Below are positions 8,874 to 17,246 of a stretch of 64,000 nt of DNA, in pieces; the first letter of the stretch is position 1; each line of letters opens with the position of its first letter. This DNA is from Cytobacillus oceanisediminis (GTDB lineage: Bacteria; Bacillota; Bacilli; Bacillales; Cytobacillaceae). Under the pieces are notes generated by a model. The model saw only the letters and a program-made list of their open reading frames with translations, was not told where the DNA came from and made no database searches. Position numbers and translations under genes: made by a program. The stretch is taken from NCBI RefSeq assembly GCF_022811925.1, contig NZ_CP065511.1, forward strand, positions 4,643,501-4,707,500, given 5' to 3'.

Positions 8874-9668
8874 ATGCTAAAAGACGGACACATCCACACC
8901 CCCTATTGTCCACACGGGACAAAGGACGCATTGGAAGATTATGTTGAAAAAGCAATAAATCTTGGTTTTAAGGAAATTTCATTTACTGAACATGCTCCGC
9001 TACCTGAGGGCTTTGAGGATCCCGCACCTGCTTGCGACAGTGCGATGCGCAAGGAACATCTTGAAAAGTATTTTACTGATATATCAAGAGTGAAGGCTGC
9101 TTATCAAGGAAAAATCAGGATTAATGCGGGGCTTGAAGTGGATTATATTGAAGGCTTTGAACAGGAGATCCGAAAATTTCTCGATATGAACGGGAAATAT
9201 ATGGATGACTCTATTTTATCTGTACACTTTCTAAAGCATGGGAGCCGCTACGAATGCCTGGACTACAGTCCCGATGTTTTTGCAAAGATGATCGAAGAAT
9301 ACGGTTCAATTGAAGCTGTTTATATGAATTATTTCCGCACCCTGCTTTTATCTATAAAAGCAGATTTGGGACCATTCAAACCAAGAAGGATTGGGCATAT
9401 CACCCTGGTTAAAAAGTTCCAAAAAAAATATCCCGCTGATCGGGAATTTAGAGAGGAAATAAACCAAATACTTGATGAGGTACAGAATCAAGACTATGAA
9501 CTTGACTATAACGGAGCCGGTTTTTTTAAGCCGTTATGCAAAGAGTCCTATCCTCCCGATTGGGCAGCAGAAGCAGCGGCCCAAAAAGGCATTTCACTGA
9601 TTTATGGGTCCGATTCTCATCAGGCAAAGGAAATGGGTCAGGGCCTTGATAGAATGAAACACATTTAA
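8874..9668 (+). CDS. hisJ: Histidinol-phosphatase, PHP family
   Basis: Dephosphorylates histidinol phosphate in histidine biosynthesis. The 264-residue protein has the PHP-domain metal motifs: HIHTPYCPHG at the N-terminus, TEHAP near residue 40 and GSDSHQ near the C-terminus. The start is ATG 8874, which puts the DGHIH motif at residue 4 as in the family and has AGAAAGGAAG upstream. It stands apart from any his operon and is convergent with refZ, six nucleotides away, which is the arrangement in Bacillus subtilis. No terminator is visible in that small gap, so the two transcripts probably overlap. Confidence 0.92.
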   Translation: MLKDGHIHTPYCPHGTKDALEDYVEKAINLGFKEISFTEHAPLPEGFEDPAPACDSAMRKEHLEKYFTDISRVKAAYQGKIRINAGLEVDYIEGFEQEIRKFLDMNGKYMDDSILSVHFLKHGSRYECLDYSPDVFAKMIEEYGSIEAVYMNYFRTLLLSIKADLGPFKPRRIGHITLVKKFQKKYPADREFREEINQILDEVQNQDYELDYNGAGFFKPLCKESYPPDWAAEAAAQKGISLIYGSDSHQAKEMGQGLDRMKHI

Positions 9669-9674
9669 ATGCTT

Positions 9675-10304
9675 TTAGAGTACAGCAGCATAAGGTTTTC
9701 CGGCATGATTGCAGAGGACTCCATCAACCCAATTGAAGATCTCCTTCGTGTATTTGTCTGCGAAATATTTTTCATGAGGAAATACATGCAGAACTTCAGC
9801 CATATAATGTGTGTTCAAAAATGGCATGGACAGGAGTCCTTTCAGCTGGACAATCATATAATTGGCTGAATGGATACGAAACTCTTTTGTTTTCATGCCC
9901 CTTTCCAGCACCCTGCCAAAATAAAACTTTTCCTTTGCTAAGTAAGTGGACATGATTTCCCTTACTACTTGGGAATCTATAGAAATTTCCCGGAGGATCA
10001 ATCTTGTTAAATGGCTATGTTCAAATTGATAAGCCATAATATTTTGCGCAATTTTTTTCAGGCTCAGAGCAGCCCCCTGCTCAAGAAATGAAAACCCCCT
10101 CTCGATCTCCTGAATATACCCTTCAAAAAATGCAGTAAAGCAATATTCAAGCAGCCCGTGTTTGTTTTCGAAATAGTATGCGATATTCGCCGGATTTGTC
10201 TGTGCTTTGCCTGCAATATCACGGATGGAAGTCCCGGAGAAACCTTTCGTATTAAATAAGGAGATAGCGGCCGACACAATTGCCTCTTTTGAATTTTTTT
10301 TCAT
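9675..10304 (-). CDS. refZ: TetR-family regulator of FtsZ and chromosome capture, RefZ
   Basis: A 209-residue TetR-fold DNA-binding protein. The N-terminal helix-turn-helix includes GTSIRDIAGKAQTNPANIAYYFENKHGLLEYCF, and the C-terminal region is helical. In Bacillus subtilis RefZ (YttP) is made early in sporulation, binds palindromic sites near the origin, and helps position the polar septum and capture the correct part of the chromosome. The start at 10302-10304 gives the family length (about 207) and is preceded by AGGCGG; earlier in-frame ATGs have no binding site. A near-palindrome at 10339-10358 may be its own binding site. The function is taken from synteny plus fold. Confidence 0.88.
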   Translation of the reverse strand: MKKNSKEAIVSAAISLFNTKGFSGTSIRDIAGKAQTNPANIAYYFENKHGLLEYCFTAFFEGYIQEIERGFSFLEQGAALSLKKIAQNIMAYQFEHSHLTRLILREISIDSQVVREIMSTYLAKEKFYFGRVLERGMKTKEFRIHSANYMIVQLKGLLSMPFLNTHYMAEVLHVFPHEKYFADKYTKEIFNWVDGVLCNHAGKPYAAVL

Positions 10305-10338
10305 CTTTCCCGCCTCGCTTTCTTTTGTAAAGTCTCTG

Positions 10339-10358
10339 TTCATGCACATATGAGCGAA
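10339..10358. promoter_or_regulatory. Near-palindrome upstream of refZ
   Basis: TTCATGCACATATGAGCGAA reads almost the same on both strands at its ends (TTC/GAA) and centre (CAxATGxG). It lies 35 nt upstream of the refZ start. RefZ is known to recognise 20-bp near-palindromes, so autoregulation is possible. I cannot recall the exact consensus to test it. Confidence 0.25.
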
Positions 10359-10518
10359 TAATAAATTATGGCATTATTCAAAAACGGATTTGTTGTGATA
10401 ATTAAACATTCTTGCTAAAATCGTCTTATCCTTTTTAAAGTTCTCGACAATGTCTATCTAATTTCCTGTTCTTCTGCCAGGAAATTCATATATCTTTGAG
10501 GAAGTAAGGTGAATTGTG

Positions 10519-10998
10519 ATGTTTAGTGTCGAATCATACAAGGGAACCCGTGAAGAAAATTATCAATTATTGATTAAACAGCTCTCTGCTCTTCTTGAAG
10601 GAGAAACAAACAGCATTGCCAATCTAAGCAATGCATCAGCACTTCTTAATCAATTCCTGGACCGTACAAACTGGGTAGGATTTTACTTGATGGAAGAAGG
10701 CGAGCTGGTTCTTGGGCCATTTCAGGGTCTGCCGGCATGTGTAAGAATCCCCCTTGGTAAAGGCGTTTGCGGGACAGCTGCCAGGCAAATGGAAACAGTC
10801 CGTGTAGAAGATGTCCATCAATTCCCTGGCCATATCGCCTGTGACGCAGCTTCGCAGTCTGAAATCGTCATTCCGCTTGTCAAAGAGGGCAATCTTCTTG
10901 GTGTGCTGGATATTGATTCTCCAGAAAAAAACCGGTTTGATGAACTTGACCAAAAATACCTTGAAGACTTCTCGGAAGTGCTTGTATCATTCCTTTAA
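10519..10998 (+). CDS. ytsP: Free methionine-(R)-sulfoxide reductase (GAF fold)
   Basis: Reduces free L-methionine-(R)-sulfoxide, repairing oxidised amino acid with thioredoxin as donor. The 159 residues form a single GAF domain. The three cysteines that define the enzyme are present at C74, C84 and C108, with the same 10- and 24-residue spacing as C84, C94 and C118 of the E. coli enzyme. The start is ATG 10519, with AAGGTG 7 nt upstream; a GTG codon just before it is too close. In Bacillus subtilis the same slot is ytsP, next to ytrP (dgcP). Here a methionine gamma-lyase gene lies in between, which fits a small methionine-related group. Confidence 0.88.
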   Translation: MFSVESYKGTREENYQLLIKQLSALLEGETNSIANLSNASALLNQFLDRTNWVGFYLMEEGELVLGPFQGLPACVRIPLGKGVCGTAARQMETVRVEDVHQFPGHIACDAASQSEIVIPLVKEGNLLGVLDIDSPEKNRFDELDQKYLEDFSEVLVSFL

Positions 10999-11007
10999 CG
11001 GAATGGC

Positions 11008-11044
11008 AAAAAGGAGATGACCGTATCTGAGGCCATCTCCTTTT
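11008..11044. terminator. Bidirectional terminator, ytsP and methionine gamma-lyase
   Basis: AAAAAGGAGATG and CATCTCCTTTT form a stem around a 14-nt loop, with A/T runs on both sides, between two convergent genes. Confidence 0.8.
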
Positions 11045-11048
11045 AGTA

Positions 11049-12236
11049 TTAGACTCCTTCGAGTGCCTGGGACAGATCATCCCTGATATCTTCCCACGAT
11101 TCAAGTCCAACTGAAAGCCTCAGCAGAGTATCTTCAATGCCCATCTTTTCACGTGACTTCTTTGGAACCACTGCATGAGTCATCGTAGCAGGGTGCTGAA
11201 TCAATGTCTCAGCATCTCCAAGGCTCACGGCAATTTTAATTAGATTCAGCCGGTTCATAAATTCCTGAGCAGTCTCTTTATCCCCCTTTAGAGTAAAAGA
11301 AATCATCCCGCCAGGTCTCCTCATTTGTTTTTGTGCAATTTCAAAATCTGCATTATTGCTGTCTCCTGGAAAATAAACTTTTTCTACCTTTGGATGCTCC
11401 AATAAGTATGATGCAAGCTGTTTCGCATTGTCACAATGCCTGTCGAGTCTGACTGCAAGTGTTTTCAATCCACGTAGAAGCAGCCAGGCATCAAAAGGTG
11501 AAATAATGCCTCCAATGTCTTTTTGAGTCGTCATGGAGACTTTACCCAAAAATTCTTTAGACCCAATTACAAGCCCGGCAACTACGTCACCATGACCCCC
11601 GATGTATTTTGTCGCACTATGAATGACAATATCACAGCCCAGTTCTATCGGATTCTGCAAATATGGCGAACAGAAAGTATTATCAACTACAACTGGAATT
11701 CCTTTCTCTCTCGCTGCTTCTGCAACGATTTTCAAATCCACCAATTTCATTGTTGGATTTATTGGAGTTTCAACATATATACAGGCAGTTTCCGGTTTAA
11801 TTTCATCAAGCAGCTGCTGCTTTGATTTCATAGCTGAAAAATCATGGCTGATTTTATACTTTTCATCCATCATCTCCAGGAGTCCAAATGTACAGCCATA
11901 AACTCCCTGAGAACATAAAATATGATCACCTGTTTTGGTTAAAGCAAACAGGACAGCTGAAACTGCAGCCATACCAGACCCAAAAGCAAGGGCTGCTTCT
12001 CCTTTTTCCAGAGCGGCCATTCTTTCTTCAAGCATCTTAACTGTTGGATTTCCCAGACGGGAATAGATATAGCCTTCTTCCTCACCGGAGAAACGCTTTT
12101 CTCCCTGCTGTGCTGTCTCAAATGTAAAAGTTGAAGTCTGGAATATTGGCGGTGCGAGGCTCCCCTTGAACCTTTCAGCATCGTATCCTTCATGGATGAC
12201 CTGCGTCTCGAAGTTAAACCGATGTTTCCTATCCAT
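11049..12236 (-). CDS. Methionine gamma-lyase
   Basis: PLP enzyme of the Cys/Met metabolism family (395 residues) that cleaves methionine to methanethiol, 2-oxobutyrate and ammonia. K210 in IHSATKYIGGH is the Schiff-base lysine, and YSRLGNPT (58-65) is the cofactor and tetramer loop. C115 in YGCTF corresponds to Cys116 of the Pseudomonas putida enzyme, a residue characteristic of gamma-lyases rather than of cystathionine synthases or lyases. The start (ATG 12234-12236) has AGGGAGAGG upstream. A cre-like palindrome lies 19 nt before the start codon, suggesting repression by CcpA on preferred sugars. The gene is not part of the usual Bacillus subtilis order at this place. A cystathionine gamma-lyase role is the main alternative. 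Confidence 0.82.
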   Translation of the reverse strand: MDRKHRFNFETQVIHEGYDAERFKGSLAPPIFQTSTFTFETAQQGEKRFSGEEEGYIYSRLGNPTVKMLEERMAALEKGEAALAFGSGMAAVSAVLFALTKTGDHILCSQGVYGCTFGLLEMMDEKYKISHDFSAMKSKQQLLDEIKPETACIYVETPINPTMKLVDLKIVAEAAREKGIPVVVDNTFCSPYLQNPIELGCDIVIHSATKYIGGHGDVVAGLVIGSKEFLGKVSMTTQKDIGGIISPFDAWLLLRGLKTLAVRLDRHCDNAKQLASYLLEHPKVEKVYFPGDSNNADFEIAQKQMRRPGGMISFTLKGDKETAQEFMNRLNLIKIAVSLGDAETLIQHPATMTHAVVPKKSREKMGIEDTLLRLSVGLESWEDIRDDLSQALEGV

Positions 12237-12254
12237 TCTACCTCTCCCTTTCAC

Positions 12255-12268
12255 TGCAAGCGCTTACA
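12255..12268 (-). promoter_or_regulatory. cre-like site before methionine gamma-lyase
   Basis: On the minus strand TGTAAGCGCTTGCA matches the CcpA operator consensus TGWAANCGNTNWCA at all but one position. It sits between the probable promoter and the ribosome binding site, where bound CcpA would block transcription. ccpA itself is encoded at 26.7 kb. Confidence 0.65.
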
Positions 12269-12339
12269 TTATTATCTATAATAAACTTCTCTTTCAGCAT
12301 ATGATAATAGTATATTTTTTGAAAGTATTTTGTTTTGGA

Positions 12340-12376
12340 AAAATATCAATAAAGACTGCCTTTCCATAAGGCAGTC
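12340..12376 (-). terminator. Terminator after dgcP
   Basis: GACTGCCTT and AAGGCAGTC pair on the minus strand, followed by TTTATTGATATTTTT. It abuts the dgcP stop codon. Confidence 0.7.
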
Positions 12377-12377
12377 C

Positions 12378-14246
12378 CTAGATAAATGAATCTGCAGCCG
12401 ACTCAATGATCACTTTATTTTTCCCTGTATTTTTGGCGGTATATAATGCCCTGTCAGCCCGTTTAAACAGCGCAGCATATGAATCATTTTTCCCCCTGCT
12501 CCAATACGAAACACCGCATGAAATGGTTACTTGGGGATCTGTGATTTGACATACCTTTCTGACAAGCCGTTCAGCAATGAGCGATCCCGCCGGCAATGAA
12601 ACACCGGGCAGGTAAAGAGCCAGCTCCTCTCCGCCCCATCTTGCACCTATATCAGTGCTGCGGATATTGCTGTTTATTAAATTGGCAACTTGAATAATGA
12701 TTTCATCGCCAACCTGATGTCCGTATGTATCATTTACCAATTTAAAATCATCTATATCTACAAGCATAAATGTTCCTTCATGATCTTCATTCATGGACTG
12801 ATGAATCCGATCATCCAGATAACTTCGCGAATATAGCTTTGTTAAGTGATCCGTTACAACCATCTTTTCAAGCTCTTCTCTCAGCATTGAATTGGTAAAG
12901 GCAAGTGTGGAATGATGAATCAAAGACTGGAGCAGCTTGAATGTTTCAAATGAAAAATGATAAGGAGAACTATGCATGACCAGGGCAAACCCCTTTAATG
13001 CTCCAGATTGGGTCATTGGAACAGCCATAATGGATTTGTAAAAGCTGGCCGTTCCCTCGAACTGTAAAGAAAAATCCCCAATAAAAAGAGACTCTTTCTC
13101 TTTGATGATCTTTGTCTTTATATACTGAATATAGATTTCTGCCTCTTTGGTTTGAAAAAATTCAGTGCTGCCCTGGATTATATTCACATCGGCACTATCA
13201 GAAGATATCAAGATGAAACCGGCTTCTTCAGCATCAAAGGAATGCAGAATCTGATCTGCCATGAAGTTCATGGTTTCTGTCAGACGCAAATTCGAATTCA
13301 GGCGGTGGGATGTTTCGTTAATTAATTGAAGGTCCGCTATCAATCGCTTGGATTGCTGATAAAGCTGCGCATTTTCCAGTGCACTGCCTGCAGTATTGGC
13401 CAGAAGCGTGATAAATTCAATTTCATTTTTAGGGAATATGATGGTATTAGGAGCTATGACCTGAAGCACTCCATAAACCCCCTGTTTCCCTTTTAATGGA
13501 GCATATAAGACAGAGCGCATTTCCTGCAGGGAATCTTCAAATTGAACAGCCCCTGTGACATATGCCTGCATGGCCGCGATGTTTTCGCTGTCATATTCAA
13601 GGTCTCTAATGGGCAAATCCCCATGATTATTGTTATCCTGGGACAGCAGAAGATAATAGGTAAAAGTGGGGTACATTTCCTGTAAAGTATAAATAATTTC
13701 CCCCAGCACCATATCCATATCCATTGAGGAATGGAATTTCTCTGTAACTCGATACAGCTGTTTATAGCGTTTTTCTTCAGATGCAATTTTGGCCAGACCC
13801 TGGGCTTTATCAAGAAATTGCCCGCATTCTTCGCTAAGCTCCTGAAATACTTTTTCTGGATAGGAATGAAAACAGCCTGATTCACCTGTTAAAATCATGC
13901 ATCCCAGCAGCTGGCCTCTCTTTACAAGAGGAATCATGATTTGATCTTCCTTAATCTCAGTGCCTAAACTCTGCAATTCTCTGTTTTTGTTAGCCCATCT
14001 TTTTAAATCACCTGAAAAAGCAGGTGAAAGCAAAGCATCCGGGTTCGTGGCAGCTTCTGCAAAGAACTCCTGCTTCCATTCATTAAAGACGTACAGAGTT
14101 ATTTCATCAGCTCCGGTAAGGGCTTTAATGGCAGAAAGCATTTCATTCAGTAATTTTTCATAGTGAAAGAAACCGTTCTCCGTATCGATAATGTCAAAAA
14201 ATCGGCTTTTTAAATTAAGTATGATTTGGCGTTCAAGTGTATCCAT
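12378..14246 (-). CDS. dgcP: GAF-GGDEF diguanylate cyclase DgcP
   Basis: Makes cyclic di-GMP from two GTP. This 622-residue, apparently soluble protein has several GAF-like sensory segments (about 1-150, 165-310 and 330-455) followed by a GGDEF domain. The active-site motif is GGEEL at 538-542, an accepted active variant. An RxxD inhibitory site (RSTD, 529-532) lies exactly five residues upstream, so product feedback is expected. DgcP (YtrP) of Bacillus subtilis holds the same position between ytsP and rpsD and has the same architecture. The start is taken as ATG 14244-14246, with GGGTGA upstream; a GTG four codons earlier overlaps that binding site. The signal sensed is unknown. Confidence 0.9.
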   Translation of the reverse strand: MDTLERQIILNLKSRFFDIIDTENGFFHYEKLLNEMLSAIKALTGADEITLYVFNEWKQEFFAEAATNPDALLSPAFSGDLKRWANKNRELQSLGTEIKEDQIMIPLVKRGQLLGCMILTGESGCFHSYPEKVFQELSEECGQFLDKAQGLAKIASEEKRYKQLYRVTEKFHSSMDMDMVLGEIIYTLQEMYPTFTYYLLLSQDNNNHGDLPIRDLEYDSENIAAMQAYVTGAVQFEDSLQEMRSVLYAPLKGKQGVYGVLQVIAPNTIIFPKNEIEFITLLANTAGSALENAQLYQQSKRLIADLQLINETSHRLNSNLRLTETMNFMADQILHSFDAEEAGFILISSDSADVNIIQGSTEFFQTKEAEIYIQYIKTKIIKEKESLFIGDFSLQFEGTASFYKSIMAVPMTQSGALKGFALVMHSSPYHFSFETFKLLQSLIHHSTLAFTNSMLREELEKMVVTDHLTKLYSRSYLDDRIHQSMNEDHEGTFMLVDIDDFKLVNDTYGHQVGDEIIIQVANLINSNIRSTDIGARWGGEELALYLPGVSLPAGSLIAERLVRKVCQITDPQVTISCGVSYWSRGKNDSYAALFKRADRALYTAKNTGKNKVIIESAADSFI

Positions 14247-14590
14247 CTTTATTATCACCCATCAAATGTCTCAGATCATGAATCTTTAAACCAATAAGGT
14301 ATATTATAACGGACCAGAATTAATATTTTCAGCATACATGTGGCTATTTCGTTTCAACTTTCCTATATTCATATCTTTTAAGATAAGAAATCGACAAAAA
14401 TACACATTAAAATAAAAAAAACGAAGCCGCCTTCCTTTAATTAAACAATTCCAATTTTTTCTTTATTATATCATATCTTGCAAATGGACTCTTTATAAGT
14501 TTTCTAATTTCATGTGAAATATGGCAAAGGACAAAAACTTCGCTTATAATTTAAACATCCTTTAAATATGAAGGAGTAAAAAATAAAATC
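14247..14590. other. dgcP-rpsD intergenic region, non-coding part
   Basis: About 340 nt of very AT-rich sequence between the dgcP start and the rpsD promoter. I see no reading frame, repeat or convincing hairpin. It should contain the dgcP promoter on the minus strand. Confidence 0.4.
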
Positions 14591-14593
14591 ATC

Positions 14594-14623
14594 TTGACTT
14601 TTATCCTTTAAAAATTATATAAT
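14594..14623 (+). promoter_or_regulatory. Sigma-A promoter of rpsD
   Basis: TTGACT, 18 nt, TATAAT: five of six and six of six matches to consensus, as expected for a ribosomal protein gene. Transcription would start near 14630. Confidence 0.85.
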
Positions 14624-14629
14624 ACTCCT

Positions 14630-14828
14630 TGTGTAAAATATTGCAGCCTATGTGAGCACCTTGATGCACTCATTTTGTTCCTCAACCAGAGTTTTCTGGG
14701 GATGGGGTACTGTGTAACCCTCTGCTGCTAGGGCGAAGGTACATGAAAACAAAATGGACATGATTGTTGTGCGCATCTGTTTCTGTTTTTATTTTACCCA
14801 AATAAAAACACAAAAGGAGGAGTCTTAA
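14630..14828 (+). ncRNA. rpsD leader RNA (probable S4 autoregulatory leader)
   Basis: About 200 nt of untranslated leader separates the promoter from the gene. It is far more structured than its surroundings: CATTTTGTT (near 14670) can pair with AACAAAATG (near 14750), enclosing smaller hairpins such as CAGAG-TTTT-CTG and a GGTAC/GTACC pairing. In Bacillus, ribosomal protein S4 binds its own leader through a pseudoknot and represses expression. The position, length and pairing are consistent with that element, but I have not verified the conserved pseudoknot. Confidence 0.6.
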
Positions 14829-15431
14829 ATGGCTCGTTATACTGGTCCAAGCTGGAAATTATCCCGTCGTCTTGGAATCTCTCTAAGCGGAACTGGTAAA
14901 GAATTAGAAAAGCGTCCTTACGCTCCTGGACAACATGGTCCAAACCAGCGCAAAAAATTATCTGAATACGGATTACAATTGCAGGAGAAGCAAAAGCTTC
15001 GTCATATGTACGGAGTAAATGAGCGTCAATTCCGCAATTTATTCGATAAAGCTGGCAAAATGCCTGGTAAGCACGGTGAAAACTTCATGATTCTTCTTGA
15101 ATCACGCCTTGACAACGTGGTTTACCGTTTAGGTCTTGCACGCACTCGCCGTCAAGCTCGTCAGCTAGTTAACCATGGTCACATCATGGTTGATGGATCT
15201 CGCGTTGATATTCCATCATACCGCGTAGCACCTGGTCAAACAATTACACTTCGCGAAAAATCTCGCAGCCTTGACATCGTTAAAGAAGCAATCGAAGTAA
15301 ACAACTTCGTACCTGACTTCGTATCTTTCGATGCAGACAAGCTAGAAGGAACTTTCACTCGCATGCCTGAGCGTTCTGAACTTCCAGCTGAAATCAACGA
15401 ATCTCTAATCGTTGAATTCTATTCTCGTTAA
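14829..15431 (+). CDS. rpsD: 30S ribosomal protein S4
   Basis: Primary 16S rRNA-binding protein of the small-subunit body (200 residues), also an autogenous regulator. The N-terminus [16 protein letters not shown] and the central S4 RNA-binding domain ([20 protein letters not shown] and [10 protein letters not shown], about 90-155) are diagnostic. It lacks the N-terminal zinc cysteines, as in most Bacillus S4 proteins. AAAGGAGGAG precedes the ATG. It is a single-gene transcript with its own promoter, leader and terminator, away from the main ribosomal clusters as in Bacillus subtilis. Confidence 0.98.
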   Translation: MARYTGPSWKLSRRLGISLSGTGKELEKRPYAPGQHGPNQRKKLSEYGLQLQEKQKLRHMYGVNERQFRNLFDKAGKMPGKHGENFMILLESRLDNVVYRLGLARTRRQARQLVNHGHIMVDGSRVDIPSYRVAPGQTITLREKSRSLDIVKEAIEVNNFVPDFVSFDADKLEGTFTRMPERSELPAEINESLIVEFYSR

Positions 15432-15439
15432 TAATAGTA

Positions 15440-15472
15440 AAACTGCCGAATACATTTCGGCAGTTTTTTTTC
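15440..15472 (+). terminator. Terminator after rpsD
   Basis: AAACTGCCGAA-TACAT-TTCGGCAGTTT followed by a run of eight T: a textbook intrinsic terminator. Confidence 0.95.
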
Positions 15473-15494
15473 TGTCTGGAAAATTCCTGGGTTG

Positions 15495-15524
15495 TGCAAA
15501 AAGCCCTCCGTCACAGGAGGGCTT
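15495..15524 (-). terminator. Terminator after tyrS
   Basis: On the minus strand AAGCCCTCC and GGAGGGCTT pair around a 6-nt loop and are followed by TTTTTGC, directly after the tyrS stop. Confidence 0.9.
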
Positions 15525-15529
15525 ACATT

Positions 15530-16804
<1,275 letters not shown>

Positions 16805-16845
16805 TTAACGGCTATTTTCAAGGCATTAACAGGGTATCACCCATA

Positions 16846-17090
16846 CAAAAAACGCCCCTGCAAATATGCAGGGACGCATGATCATTTTTGCGCGGTACCA
16901 CCCAAATTGAGGACAGCTGTCCTCCACTCTTTCAGAATAACGGATAATCCGTCCACTGCTATAACTGCTGTGCAGGTTGACAGTGAAAGCTCAGGGAGGT
17001 AATTCATCCTTCTATTTGTACCGGCTCGCAGCGAACGCCGGCTTTCTGAAACAGGGATAGAAGCATTACTGGGTTCCCATCAATGCCTGT
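16846..17090 (-). ncRNA. T-box leader of tyrS
   Basis: Minus-strand leader with the hallmark T-box sequence GGGTGGTACCGCG (16891-16903), which forms the antiterminator bulge binding the tRNA acceptor end. It is followed by a terminator hairpin CCCTGC/GCAGGG with TTTTTT (16846-16878). Upstream lies a long Stem I region. A UAC triplet in an unpaired context (plus-strand GTA at 16999-17001) is the likely specifier and reads tyrosine, in agreement with the downstream gene. Uncharged tRNA-Tyr would stabilise the antiterminator. Confidence 0.92.
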
Positions 17091-17119
17091 AAAATATTTT
17101 AACGTCTAAGATAAAACAT

Positions 17120-17148
17120 TTTTATCATAAAAATCAGCCAAATGTCAA
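17120..17148 (-). promoter_or_regulatory. Probable promoter of the tyrS T-box transcript
   Basis: A perfect TTGACA on the minus strand (plus-strand TGTCAA 17143-17148) is followed after 16-17 nt by the weak -10 GATAAA/ATAAAA. It is correctly placed for a transcript beginning upstream of Stem I. Confidence 0.45.
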
Positions 17149-17214
17149 ATGCCTGTGCAAAAAAAGGAAATTTCAGATAAATGGCGAACCTTGTCATATT
17201 ACTATGTCGCAATA

Positions 17215-17223
17215 TGCTATAAT
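17215..17223 (+). promoter_or_regulatory. Extended -10 promoter element before the pbp gene
   Basis: TGCTATAAT is a perfect extended -10 (TGnTATAAT) 24 nt upstream of the start codon. No -35 at normal distance is seen, as is common for extended -10 promoters. Confidence 0.55.
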
Positions 17224-17246
17224 AGATGTGATTTAGGGGGATTGAT

